Origin: Prolixibacteraceae bacterium
GTDB lineage: Bacteria; Bacteroidota; Bacteroidia; Bacteroidales; Prolixibacteraceae
Assembly: GCA_028683385.1 (NCBI GenBank)
Contig: JAQUIJ010000009.1
Coordinates: forward strand, 1 to 64,000
Direction: 5' to 3'
DNA: 64,000 nucleotides
The notes under the pieces were generated by a model that was given only the letters and a program-made list of their open reading frames with translations, was not told the origin of the DNA and searched no databases. Below are positions 44,321 through 52,373 of the stretch, one piece after another. How positions within the stretch are numbered: position 1 is the stretch's first letter; each line of letters starts with the position of its first letter. Made by a program: the position numbers and the translations under genes.

Positions 44321-45142
44321 ATGAAAAAATATATCGTTATATCGTTTGCGTTTCTTTTTCTAATCAGTTGCGAAAAAGTAATTGACATTGACCTCAATAA
44401 AAGCAATCCAAGGTTTGTGATCGAGGGTAATTTAAGTAATAAAGCCAGTGAATCAAAAGTGATGATAAGTAAAACACTCAATTTTGACGAAACAACTACA
44501 TATCCGTTAATTAGCGGGGCGCTGGTTACTATTACTGATAATATCTTGAATCAAACTGATACTCTCGACGAATCAACTACTGGAATTTACATTAAGCCCA
44601 GTTTAACTGGAATTGAAGGACATACCTACACATTGAAAGTTGTTATTGGTAATGAAATTTTTGAAGCCATTTCCACAATGCCCTACTATGTAAATCTTGA
44701 TTCACTTGTGCAGGAAACCCTTGCTGGCTCAGAGAGTCATTTCGGTCCGGGTGGCTCCGGAAAGCCAGGGAGCAACAGCAATTCAGAAACCAGCATTCAA
44801 ATAACTCCTAATTATATCGATCCTATTGATTCTGAAAATTACTACCAATTCGTGGTCACTCGAAATGATACATTAGTGAATGATATTTTTATACGAAGCG
44901 ATGTTGGGTTTAACGGTAGTTCCTCGCATCTTCCGTTAAGGGTAAAAGCAGACAAAGGCGATGCTTTAACGATAGATATGCAATGTATCGACAATACCGT
45001 GTATAATTATTTCTTTGGCTTAAACGAAAACATAAATCAATCGAGCGCTACGCCAGCCAACCCTACATCAAATATAAATAATGGAGCTTTGGGCTATTTC
45101 AAAGCATATACATCGCAAAAGGAAACTATTAGTATAGAATAG
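44321..45142 (+). CDS. DUF4249 family lipoprotein
   Basis: The 273-residue protein has a lipoprotein signal (F-L-I-S-C near residue 16) followed by a beta-sandwich pattern (F-V-I-E-G-N-L-S-N, then T-L-K-V-V-I-G-N-E-I-F-E-A) that is typical of DUF4249. A Gly/Ser-rich loop near residues 142-156 precedes the second half. These lipoproteins sit on the outer membrane as partners of TonB receptors like the one just upstream (gap 5). Its job is not established, but pairing is seen here and recalled from other Bacteroidota. Confidence 0.87.
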   Translation: MKKYIVISFAFLFLISCEKVIDIDLNKSNPRFVIEGNLSNKASESKVMISKTLNFDETTTYPLISGALVTITDNILNQTDTLDESTTGIYIKPSLTGIEGHTYTLKVVIGNEIFEAISTMPYYVNLDSLVQETLAGSESHFGPGGSGKPGSNSNSETSIQITPNYIDPIDSENYYQFVVTRNDTLVNDIFIRSDVGFNGSSSHLPLRVKADKGDALTIDMQCIDNTVYNYFFGLNENINQSSATPANPTSNINNGALGYFKAYTSQKETISIE

Positions 45143-45634
45143 CGAATAACATGTTTATTCCAATTGCAGTTAAAGTTGAAAACATTTGTTCCTGTTCATC
45201 AAATATACATTCGGATGACAGACAGCAGAGATAGTCTTGAACATTAATTTTTGAAATAATTATTTTATAAAGATATGAATGAGTAATTCAGGTTAAGCAA
45301 AGAGTATCAAGTTAAGGCGATTTTTCACAATACCCTTAATGGAAACAAAACTCATTTGCGGTCTCTCTAGGTAATTGATAGACAAAGTGAACTTATTAAA
45401 ATTACCACGTTTTACCAGCTGTCGATTGTTTCCCCGCAGGTTGCTACGCTGATTTCTTCAATGTACAAAGGAGGAGATCATGCTAATATTTGAAAAAGAA
45501 TCTGTTTTTTGATCAATCTAATAAATAATGCTTAGTTAAATGTAAAAATTGGACTGTTATAGAATTTCGTGGATGAAAATTATTAAAGGGTTACTAAGTG
45601 TTTTAATATTAACATAACAAGTTTGATTTTTATC
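45143..45634 (+). other. Intergenic region before rteC with a possible ORF remnant
   Basis: No complete gene is seen. A stretch near 45380-45495 reads in one frame as a protein-like fragment (E-L-I-K-I-T-T-F-Y-Q-L-S-I-V-S-P-Q-V-A-T, then L-I-S-S-M-Y-K-G-G-D) closed by stops and without a start codon, which looks like the tail of a lost gene. Its family was not recognised. Confidence 0.35.
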
Positions 45635-46471
45635 ATGGAAACGTATTGTGTAATCATTTTGGATTTGGAAAACGAACTGTCCAAAATAAAAAATGTATCT
45701 GAAATTGTTTTGGAACAAATGGAGTATGCCATCGGTCCTTGTAAGATAGCATTAGACCGAATGCGCGAACTAGTGATAAAGGAAGGATTTCCCGACCGAA
45801 AATCAGAAATCTACTTTTTTAAAAAAGTAAAACCTTCTGTTTATAGCAAAATGTTATACTATCGAGCAGTTTTTGAATTGGAAAGTAATCGTCACGAAAC
45901 TGACAGGGAAAGGCTTAGGAAGTATTTTGAGCAAAATCTAGACAAAATCATGGATTACATGATACAGCACCAAATAAAAGTCCAATATCTCCGATGCAAT
46001 TATATACATTTGGACGAGAAGTACTTTGTTCGTAAAGATACGGATATTCCTTTGGAAATCAGGGACAGTCATCATTTGATGGATGAGGATTTCTTTACTT
46101 GGCACGATCATACCTTTTCAATGATCATGGCTAATGAAATGTTGATCGATTATATCCGTAATGAATTGGAAAAGCTCGATAAACCTGCGGAATTCAATCA
46201 AAGCCATTTCAAATCTCCTCTCAAATGGACAGCACATAAAATTGATTTGGGAGAGATAATTTATGCCCTTCTATATTCAGATGCAGTCAACAATGGAAAT
46301 GCCAAAATAATGGATTTGGCAGGAGCTTTTGAACAAATCTTTAATGTTGAAATAAAGGAGGATATTTATCGTTACCGTCTGGACATTCAGCAAAGGAAGA
46401 TTGAAAAGACCAAATTTTTGAATCAACTGATAGCCATCTTGCGGCGAATGATCGATGAAAAGGATGGATAA
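45635..46471 (+). CDS. rteC: RteC family protein of conjugative/tetracycline elements
   Basis: From the ATG at 45635 (the frame is open from an upstream TTG) the protein has 278 residues. It matches RteC of Bacteroides conjugative transposons by its overall pattern: E-I-Y-F-F-K-K-V-K-P, L-Y-Y-R-A-V-F-E-L-E, Y-L-R-C-N-Y-I-H-L-D, and a C-terminal winged-helix-like part (L-K-W-T-A-H-K-I-D-L-G-E-I-I-Y-A-L). RteC activates excision genes in CTnDOT. No integrase, excisionase or transfer gene accompanies it, so this is probably a relic or a captured regulator. Confidence 0.85.
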   Translation: METYCVIILDLENELSKIKNVSEIVLEQMEYAIGPCKIALDRMRELVIKEGFPDRKSEIYFFKKVKPSVYSKMLYYRAVFELESNRHETDRERLRKYFEQNLDKIMDYMIQHQIKVQYLRCNYIHLDEKYFVRKDTDIPLEIRDSHHLMDEDFFTWHDHTFSMIMANEMLIDYIRNELEKLDKPAEFNQSHFKSPLKWTAHKIDLGEIIYALLYSDAVNNGNAKIMDLAGAFEQIFNVEIKEDIYRYRLDIQQRKIEKTKFLNQLIAILRRMIDEKDG

Positions 46472-46529
46472 AAATTTAGAAAATATCGAACTAGTCATAT
46501 TCCGAAATGAGTCAATACAAGATGTTTTA

Positions 46530-46579
46530 TATCTTTGTCCCGTTGAGAATATGATATAAGAATTCATAGGGACAAAGAT
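46530..46579 (+). promoter_or_regulatory. Promoter-like box in an 11-bp inverted repeat after rteC
   Basis: ATCTTTGTCCC (46531-46541) and GGGACAAAGAT (46569-46579) form a perfect 11-bp inverted repeat with 27 bases between. The left arm starts inside TATCTTTG (46530-46537), a -7 box on the plus strand, so the arms could be an operator over a promoter reading toward the hairpin at 46623. A role as a terminator of rteC is the alternative. Confidence 0.4.
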
Positions 46580-46622
46580 CCCGTTAAAATGAAAATATAG
46601 AAAGCGTTAGCTTTTTATTCTT

Positions 46623-46733
46623 GCTTCTGAAACCGCCAATTTTAAAAGCATAACAAGAATAAATGGATGATGCTCATGCCATGGCGTGGGTTATTCCTGA
46701 TTGTTATGCAGGTGCTTGGCGGTACCTAGAAGC
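46623..46733 (+). ncRNA. Long nested hairpin, possible structured RNA or recombination site
   Basis: Two arms pair over 111 bases in four stems: GCTTCT with AGAAGC, ACCGCCAA with TTGGCGGT, GCATAACAA with TTGTTATGC, and GAATAA with TTATTC, interrupted by internal loops of 3/4 and 8/6 bases and a 4-base bulge. A T-rich run follows near 46755-46762. It lies between rteC and the 88-aa gene. It may be a small RNA or leader, or a folded recombination site; the inner arms have the shape of integron attC sites, though the boxes do not match the consensus. No family was recognised. Confidence 0.5.
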
Positions 46734-46802
46734 AGTGAGGTTATGGCTCGCGCCTATTTTTTGATTTTAATTTAGAAATCTTAATCAATAAAATATCAAC
46801 CC

Positions 46803-47069
46803 ATGTCAATCAACACAGAAAAAATCCGCCAAAATGCCGATCTGATTAATCCAATCTCTGCTTGTCCGTTTGGGGAACCAATTGCCGAATGTCCTTTCAT
46901 CCCGTATTATGCACTAAATAATGAACGGGAACAAATCATGCAAATTGATGTAATTCCGCAAGAGGAACTGGACGAGCTTCGTAAATTTCACCGTGCCTGT
47001 ATGGAAAGGTACCGGAACAATGAATGGAAACCGAAAAAAACATGCACACAAGTACGCGGTAATGGATAA
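46803..47069 (+). CDS. 88-residue Cys-containing protein of unknown function
   Basis: I do not recognise a family. The sequence has two C-P-F motifs (C21-P-F-G and C30-P-F-I) ten residues apart, then an amphipathic helix (E-E-L-D-E-L-R-K-F-H-R-A-C-M-E-R-Y-R) with another Cys, and a basic C-terminus with one more Cys. Four cysteines in a small protein suggest metal or thiol chemistry. No signal peptide or membrane helix. The start has no strong upstream site, as is normal in this phylum. It lies 70 bases after the long hairpin and may be controlled by it. Confidence 0.6.
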   Translation: MSINTEKIRQNADLINPISACPFGEPIAECPFIPYYALNNEREQIMQIDVIPQEELDELRKFHRACMERYRNNEWKPKKTCTQVRGNG

Positions 47070-47213
47070 CTATTGAGTTCAAATTAGTTTGAATATATTT
47101 CAGAAATTTACTATATTTATCCTATCAGAGATTGAAATACAAAGAGGGACTATAGCGAGACCTGTAAAATAAGTGTTTTTCAAGGCATTGAATATCAGCA
47201 GAATATGATTAAT

Positions 47214-47235
47214 GTTCGAATCCCAGCTGGGTCAC
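47214..47235 (+). other. tRNA 3'-end-like sequence, possible attachment-site remnant
   Basis: TTCGAATCCCAGCTGGGTCA (47215-47234) has the form of a tRNA T-loop (TTCGAAT), T-stem strand (CCCAG) and 3' acceptor strand. No 5' T-stem strand, anticodon or acceptor partner lies upstream, so it is not a tRNA gene. Integrative elements often leave such 3' ends as attachment sites. It includes the palindrome CCCAGCTGGG, which could explain it by chance. Confidence 0.3.
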
Positions 47236-47250
47236 TTTTAGAAATTATAA

Positions 47251-47288
47251 AACGCTGTAATCGAGAAGATTGCAGCGTTTTTTTTTAT
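47251..47288. terminator. Strong terminator, usable from both sides
   Basis: AACGCTGTAATC (47251-47262) pairs with GATTGCAGCGTT (47268-47279) with one G-T pair and a five-base loop, then a run of nine T follows on the plus strand. On the minus strand the other side is T/A-rich, so it may also end the TonB receptor transcript from 47364. Confidence 0.8.
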
Positions 47289-47363
47289 ATGGAGGGTGTT
47301 AAGGGGACGTAATGATTTTGGATCAATTTATAAATAGATCGCAAAATAGCCTAAGTGCTATTT

Positions 47364-50072
47364 TTAAAACTGAACTTTCATTCCTACAAACCAGGTTCGT
47401 CCCATGCCATAATAAACCTGATTGCTGGAGTAGCCTGAACTTCCTTCGGGAATATTGGTTGACGACTGTTCGATGTATTCGGTATCCAACAGGTTTTGTC
47501 CGCCAAAGATTAGGTTCAATGTGAGCGACTTCTTGAGCTGTAGCAGGTAATTTCCACTGAAGCCAATTAAATCATATTTCGGAATTTGGGCCTGTTTGTA
47601 TTTGTAATCGACTGTATTCAAATCCTTGAAATCGTACAATCCCAAAGGCGTATAAATCTTCTCTGCGCGGTAATAATTCAGTCTGATATAGAAGTTGTGT
47701 GCCCATCGATATTCGGCTTCTGCAAACAAACTGAGCTGAGGAGCGTTCGCAACCTTTAGCCCTTTTATTCCCAGTCCGTTTTTTGCAGTGATTTCTTTGT
47801 TCGTGTCATAGATTGTGGCTTGGCCGTCTTTGTCGTATTTCCAGTCGCCCAACGAACCATTCAGGTTTATTTGTAAATTTTTGGTGAGTTTGTACGACGA
47901 TTTCAGCTCAACGCCCTGATGTACTTCGGCTAAATCGTTTACCACTCCAAAAGCATGATCCGCATTCAGATTGGCATATCTGACCATTGATCGGTTAGCT
48001 ATTTGAGAACGATAAGCCAACGCTTCCACCTTTAGTTTCCGGCTGAAAATTGTGTATCCCAGTTCAGCATCGAAAACCTGTTCATTGGTTGCACCTTCAT
48101 TTTTCCAATTGTTTCCGGAAGGAAAAAGTGTAGTAAATAAAGGCTGATACGAACCATAATTTAAGTTCAAATGAATGGAATGGTATTTCCTGAAATTAAA
48201 ATTTATTCCGATTTGGAGGTGTCCGCCAGGTAGGAGAGTGGCTTCAGTTTTCCTCCCGGGATCAGTCGTCAAATAGTTAAAATAATCAGTTCGAAGCACA
48301 TTCTGCATAGATGCCGATCCTGCCAGTATCCAATTAATCCGCTTCGTTTCGTAGTTTAGCCGCATTGATACCCCTCCGGTTTGAATTTCGGAATCGTAAT
48401 TGTAGCCAGCTTTGTCAGGTGAATTGTATTTGGTCAGGAATTGGGATTGAAACAGGTTTTCAACCGGAAATCCTTCCGCCCGGTTGACATCGGAGTAACT
48501 GGTAAATCCATCGGCGCCCAATAAATTGTTGACTGAACCAAAGTGGTTGGCTCTGTAGTCTTCAAAGTTAATACTTCCGCTAAAATCAGTTTGTTTATTG
48601 ATGTTTCGGGTGACGATGGTGCGCAATCCCAGACGTGTTTCACTGCTAATGTTTGAAAGAACCGATATTCCTGAAGTTTCGGAATTGATAAATTTACCAC
48701 TGGCATCAGGAAGTCGAGAAGTGCCCATTGTTGAAACTGCTATACCTTTGTTCCAATCGGTAACCTGATCGAACAGAACTAAACCGACATCATCTCTTGG
48801 CAAAATAACATTTTCAGAACCGCCAGGCATGCTTTGAGTTGAGCGATCAAATTGAGCATAACCCTGAGTGATGACGTGTGTTTTAACGCGTGGGTGCCAA
48901 TCGTGAGTTAGGCTAACCATCGGACTTCGCCCGTAATTTGTGCTGGTTGAGAGTGGCTTTTTGCCGAGAAACCCCCAATCCGCATTGTATTTCGTTCCGT
49001 AGCGGTTATAGGCGCCAATCGAGTCCGAAAAATTTCGGTCGTGCTGCTGAATAACCGTATTTGCATTAAAAACAAGTGTGTGAAATTGATTGAATTCTTT
49101 CTGAATATTCAATGATAATCCATATTGTTCGAAAGCGGTGTTTTGGACCAATCCGTCTCCAGTCGTACGTGAAATCTGGAAGGATGAAGCCAGTCCTTTT
49201 TTCGATAATCCGGAATGAACAGTTGCCGAAGTTTTCAGGAATCCTTCGTTCCCATAGACCGCCAAAATGTCGGCACCAGCCTTTTCGTGTGGCGCGATCG
49301 GGAGCACATTCACCAATCCTCCTGAATTGGTTTGACTTTGAAGATTGGCTGCTTGCCCACTAACCACCTGAATTTGCCCGGCCCAGTCGGTCATGCCCGA
49401 AAGCATCGATGAACTGACTTTGCCGGTTTCAGGATTATTCAGCAAAATGCCATTGAAGGTGTACGAAGTATGTGTGGCATCATTTCCCCGGAAGCCAATT
49501 CCGGAGTCGTTAAAACCGCTACCATTGCTTAAAAAGTTCACTGAAGGAATCGCTCGGAAGATTTCATTGAATTCCTGATGGCCTGTTTGTTCTGCTGTTT
49601 GCCAGGTTGAGAAGTTCTCAAGATTTTGCGGAAACTGGTGTTTATTTTCGAAAGAGGTGATTTTGCGCTGCAAGGTTCGTCCAACAGCATTGGCCTGGAG
49701 CTTGATAATGAACATGGGGGTGGTGATGCCATCAGAAACCGACATGTTGTATTGCTTTTTGAAATAACCGGGATAATTCACTTCCATGAAATAATCGCCA
49801 CCCTTCATTTTCAGCATGTACTTGCCCTGTTGATCTGTTAATACGCTGATTAAAGTTCCGGGAATGGTGACAACTGCTTTTTCGAGCGGTTCGTTAAATT
49901 CATCATCGACAACAAAACCGGTAAGTATGCCAAACGTTGGAGTCGCTTTTTTCTCCTTGACTTTCTTTTCACGTGCAATTATAAATCCGGTGTTAAGTAT
50001 TAAAAGTACAAACGTGAGTATTGTTATTTTGATGATTCTGCTTTTCTGAATAGATCTGTCTTTTGTTTTCAT
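47364..50072 (-). CDS. TonB-dependent receptor with carboxypeptidase-like N-terminal domain
   Basis: The 902-residue protein has a membrane/signal segment near residues 12-33, a carboxypeptidase-regulatory-like domain (G-F-V-V-D-D-E-F-N-E-P-L-E-K-A-V near 51-66), a plug with N-D-S-G-I-G-F-R-G-N-D-A near 190, and a barrel ending W-F-V-G-M-K-V-Q-F. It lacks the SusC N-terminal STN domain. It lies last in the polysaccharide locus, 120 bases after the GH53 gene, so it may import the oligosaccharide products of GH53. That assignment is from position. Confidence 0.88.
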   Translation of the reverse strand: MKTKDRSIQKSRIIKITILTFVLLILNTGFIIAREKKVKEKKATPTFGILTGFVVDDEFNEPLEKAVVTIPGTLISVLTDQQGKYMLKMKGGDYFMEVNYPGYFKKQYNMSVSDGITTPMFIIKLQANAVGRTLQRKITSFENKHQFPQNLENFSTWQTAEQTGHQEFNEIFRAIPSVNFLSNGSGFNDSGIGFRGNDATHTSYTFNGILLNNPETGKVSSSMLSGMTDWAGQIQVVSGQAANLQSQTNSGGLVNVLPIAPHEKAGADILAVYGNEGFLKTSATVHSGLSKKGLASSFQISRTTGDGLVQNTAFEQYGLSLNIQKEFNQFHTLVFNANTVIQQHDRNFSDSIGAYNRYGTKYNADWGFLGKKPLSTSTNYGRSPMVSLTHDWHPRVKTHVITQGYAQFDRSTQSMPGGSENVILPRDDVGLVLFDQVTDWNKGIAVSTMGTSRLPDASGKFINSETSGISVLSNISSETRLGLRTIVTRNINKQTDFSGSINFEDYRANHFGSVNNLLGADGFTSYSDVNRAEGFPVENLFQSQFLTKYNSPDKAGYNYDSEIQTGGVSMRLNYETKRINWILAGSASMQNVLRTDYFNYLTTDPGRKTEATLLPGGHLQIGINFNFRKYHSIHLNLNYGSYQPLFTTLFPSGNNWKNEGATNEQVFDAELGYTIFSRKLKVEALAYRSQIANRSMVRYANLNADHAFGVVNDLAEVHQGVELKSSYKLTKNLQINLNGSLGDWKYDKDGQATIYDTNKEITAKNGLGIKGLKVANAPQLSLFAEAEYRWAHNFYIRLNYYRAEKIYTPLGLYDFKDLNTVDYKYKQAQIPKYDLIGFSGNYLLQLKKSLTLNLIFGGQNLLDTEYIEQSSTNIPEGSSGYSSNQVYYGMGRTWFVGMKVQF

Positions 50073-50192
50073 GGTTTACTGAATTGGCCTTGCAATTATA
50101 CCGTTTCTACGATGAATTACCCTAATTTGGTAAAAAAGGATGCTGCGTTCATTAAACGGAAGAAACCGGATTCTCAGTATTTATAAATGTGT

Positions 50193-51251
50193 TTAATTGT
50201 CCTTCCAGAGAAAAGCATCCATGGCTTTTGTTGGTTTTCCATCGTCGCCCCAGGCACTCAACGCATAATGGCTCCAGCTTCTGGCGCCTTCAGGTTCCCA
50301 GTAAAATACTCCCAAGCCTTTGTTTCCGGGTACTTCCTTTACTTTTTTCTGAACAGCAATCAGCATGTCATACGTATTTTGAACCTTTACGTCCTCGCCG
50401 CCCACTTCAACCACCATCACTTCTTTTCCGTAGCGTGAGGCCATGTCGTTCATGTTTTTCCCCAGATCGTCAATCGAGAGCGTATAATCAGGGTTTCCGG
50501 TAAGCCAGTAAGGATAATAGGATAAGCCAATCATGTCGTATTTTGCCCCGTTTGCCTTGGCAGCATCGAACCACCATCTGAAGCGTTCGTTGTTGTTTCC
50601 CTGATCGACATGCAGAATGACTTTCGATTCAGGACTTACGGCTTTAATGGCATCGTAACCTTTGTTGATCAGCTGTGCCAGCTGAGGCCAGTTTGTCGAA
50701 CTTCCTTCCGGATAAACCATTCCTCCGGGAATTTCGTTTCCAACCTGAACCCAATCGGGTGAAACTCCGGCAGTTTTCAAGGTTGTCATCACATCAAAAG
50801 TGTAAGAATAAAGGTCATTCAGAAGGGTAGGGAAGTCGTGTCCTTCCCATGCTTTCGGCTTTGCTTGTTTGCCCGGATCGGCCCAGGTGTCGCTGTAATG
50901 AAAGTCGATCATCACCTTCATTCCCCATTTCTGTGCCCGAACAGCCATTGCAACCGTTTCGTCTTTGCTGCAATGCCCGCTGGCCTTGTCATCCGAAGGA
51001 TTCACAAATGTTCGTAACCGGATGGAATTAATTCCATGATCTTTCAGAATCTTGAAACAATCTTCTTCCTGACCATTAGCATTATAAAACTTGTATCCTG
51101 TAGCTTCCATTTGGGGCAGCCAGCTGATGTCAGCGCCTTTTGCAAAAGAACTATTCGCTGGTGGGTTTTGTGAGGTGGATTCTTTGCTGCAACCTGCCAA
51201 TAAAATGATTGAAAGGAAAAAAACGATTATTCGGTTTGATGTAGTTTTCAT
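50193..51251 (-). CDS. Arabinogalactan endo-beta-1,4-galactanase, GH53 (lipoprotein)
   Basis: The 352-residue protein has a lipobox L-L-A-G-C-S near residues 17-22 and a TIM-barrel catalytic domain of glycoside hydrolase family 53. The acid/base Glu lies in W-V-Q-V-G-N-E-I near residue 168 and the nucleophile in V-M-V-V-E-V-G-G-E near residue 283. GH53 enzymes cleave beta-1,4-galactan in pectin side chains. It is anchored to the membrane by a lipid, as expected of a cell-surface or periplasmic glycanase. A terminator at 51313-51344 separates it from the GH16 gene, so it may have its own promoter. Confidence 0.88.
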   Translation of the reverse strand: MKTTSNRIIVFFLSIILLAGCSKESTSQNPPANSSFAKGADISWLPQMEATGYKFYNANGQEEDCFKILKDHGINSIRLRTFVNPSDDKASGHCSKDETVAMAVRAQKWGMKVMIDFHYSDTWADPGKQAKPKAWEGHDFPTLLNDLYSYTFDVMTTLKTAGVSPDWVQVGNEIPGGMVYPEGSSTNWPQLAQLINKGYDAIKAVSPESKVILHVDQGNNNERFRWWFDAAKANGAKYDMIGLSYYPYWLTGNPDYTLSIDDLGKNMNDMASRYGKEVMVVEVGGEDVKVQNTYDMLIAVQKKVKEVPGNKGLGVFYWEPEGARSWSHYALSAWGDDGKPTKAMDAFLWKDN

Positions 51252-51312
51252 CTTAATACTTTATTACGTTGGAATAAATTACAAATTGAATGTAAATTTA
51301 GTGATATTAATG

Positions 51313-51344
51313 AAAAAGAGATTGTACTCTTTCGAGACAATCTC
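51313..51344 (-). terminator. Terminator after the GH16 gene
   Basis: On the minus strand GAGATTGT and ACAATCTC (arms at 51337-51344 and 51318-51325) enclose an 11-base loop and are followed by five T. It lies 83 bases past the GH16 stop and separates GH16 from GH53. Confidence 0.75.
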
Positions 51345-51426
51345 CTTCGTTTTTCGTTAGAGCTTGTTCTAAAATTCTCAAACCCTCTTTTCTCTATCAA
51401 ACTGCATTTTAACGTTTCAAACAGTT

Positions 51427-52275
51427 TTATGGTTGTTCCTTTTTATAGACCCTGACATAATCGATTACCATTGAGCGAGGAAAAATAGTTTCATCAATGC
51501 CTTGTTGTCCGCCCCAGTTGCCACCTACGGCAACATTGAGGAGCAAATGAAACTGCTTGTCAAATGGCCATGTTTTATACCCCGATTTTTCATTTTTAAA
51601 TGTAAAGTATAATTTGTCGTCAACATAAACACGATACTCATTCGCTTCCCATTCCAGAGCATAAATATGAAAATTGGTATAACAATCATCGACAGTAATC
51701 TTATTGTTTTTCTGAGTTCCTTGCACATGATTGTATGAAGAAGTATGCGCAGAAGCTACAACAACATAAGGATCGTAGCCTACATTTTCCATAATGTCTA
51801 TTTCCCCGCTTTTTGGCCAACCTCCATAAATACAGTCGGTTGGAAGCATCCAAATCGCTGGCCACATTCCACGTCCATCGGGAAGTTTTGCCCGAACTTC
51901 GAATCTGCCATACAACCAGTCACCTTTCGATTTTGTAACCAGCCGTGCTGAAGTATATCTAAGGTTATGATAATCTTCTTTTATTGCTCTTATGTTTAGG
52001 AGCCCGTTCTTTACTTCTGAATTTTCTAACCGCGCTTTTGTATAATATTGCGCTTCGTTATTGCCCCATCCGCTCCCTCCAACATCGTAACTCCACTTTG
52101 TACTATCGGGTAATCCACTGTAGTTAAATTCGTCGCTCCAAACCATTTGCCATTTCTGACTGGGCTCATTTTCGGGAATTGTGTCCTTTGCCGAAGGTTG
52201 GCAATTGGCAATTAAAGAAAAACCAGAGAATAAGGTGATCAGTATTGAGAAATAAATATTCTTAAAATTCTTCAT
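51427..52275 (-). CDS. GH16 family endo-glucanase/laminarinase-type lipoprotein
   Basis: From the ATG at 52275 the protein has 282 residues; the longer frame starting upstream lacks a signal peptide at its front. A lipoprotein signal ends with L-I-A-N-C near residue 25. The GH16 catalytic motif G-E-I-D-I-M-E-N-V-G (E-x-D-x-x-E) is near residue 138, and the aromatic subsites W-S-D-E-F-N-Y near 50 and W-P-A-I-W-M-L-P are typical of beta-1,3(4)-glucanases; agarase or carrageenase subtypes are less likely but not excluded. It lies after susD, behind a leaky terminator. Confidence 0.88.
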   Translation of the reverse strand: MKNFKNIYFSILITLFSGFSLIANCQPSAKDTIPENEPSQKWQMVWSDEFNYSGLPDSTKWSYDVGGSGWGNNEAQYYTKARLENSEVKNGLLNIRAIKEDYHNLRYTSARLVTKSKGDWLYGRFEVRAKLPDGRGMWPAIWMLPTDCIYGGWPKSGEIDIMENVGYDPYVVVASAHTSSYNHVQGTQKNNKITVDDCYTNFHIYALEWEANEYRVYVDDKLYFTFKNEKSGYKTWPFDKQFHLLLNVAVGGNWGGQQGIDETIFPRSMVIDYVRVYKKEQP

Positions 52276-52298
52276 AATTGTATGTTGTTGAAAATAAT

Positions 52299-52353
52299 AA
52301 AAAAGATGTGAGCCATTTAGGATACATTTTAAGTTTTCCTGAATAGCCCACAC
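52299..52353 (-). terminator. Probable terminator between susD and the GH16 gene
   Basis: On the minus strand an imperfect stem (arms 52353-52337 and 52322-52306, about 14 of 17 bases paired) is followed by six T. It lies 20 bases past the susD stop, so the GH16 gene is probably expressed at a lower level by read-through. Confidence 0.65.
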
Positions 52354-52373
52354 CATGTATTTGTATTACAGAT

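Noticed and set aside
46648-46709. Integron attC site
   Set aside because: GCATAAC and GTTATGC each miss one base of the R-box consensus, the pairing continues outward beyond where an attC should end, and no integrase or cassette array is seen. Kept only as an alternative for the hairpin.
47214-47235. Complete tRNA gene
   Set aside because: Only the T-loop and 3' acceptor-like part is present; no D-arm, anticodon arm or 5' acceptor strand lies upstream.
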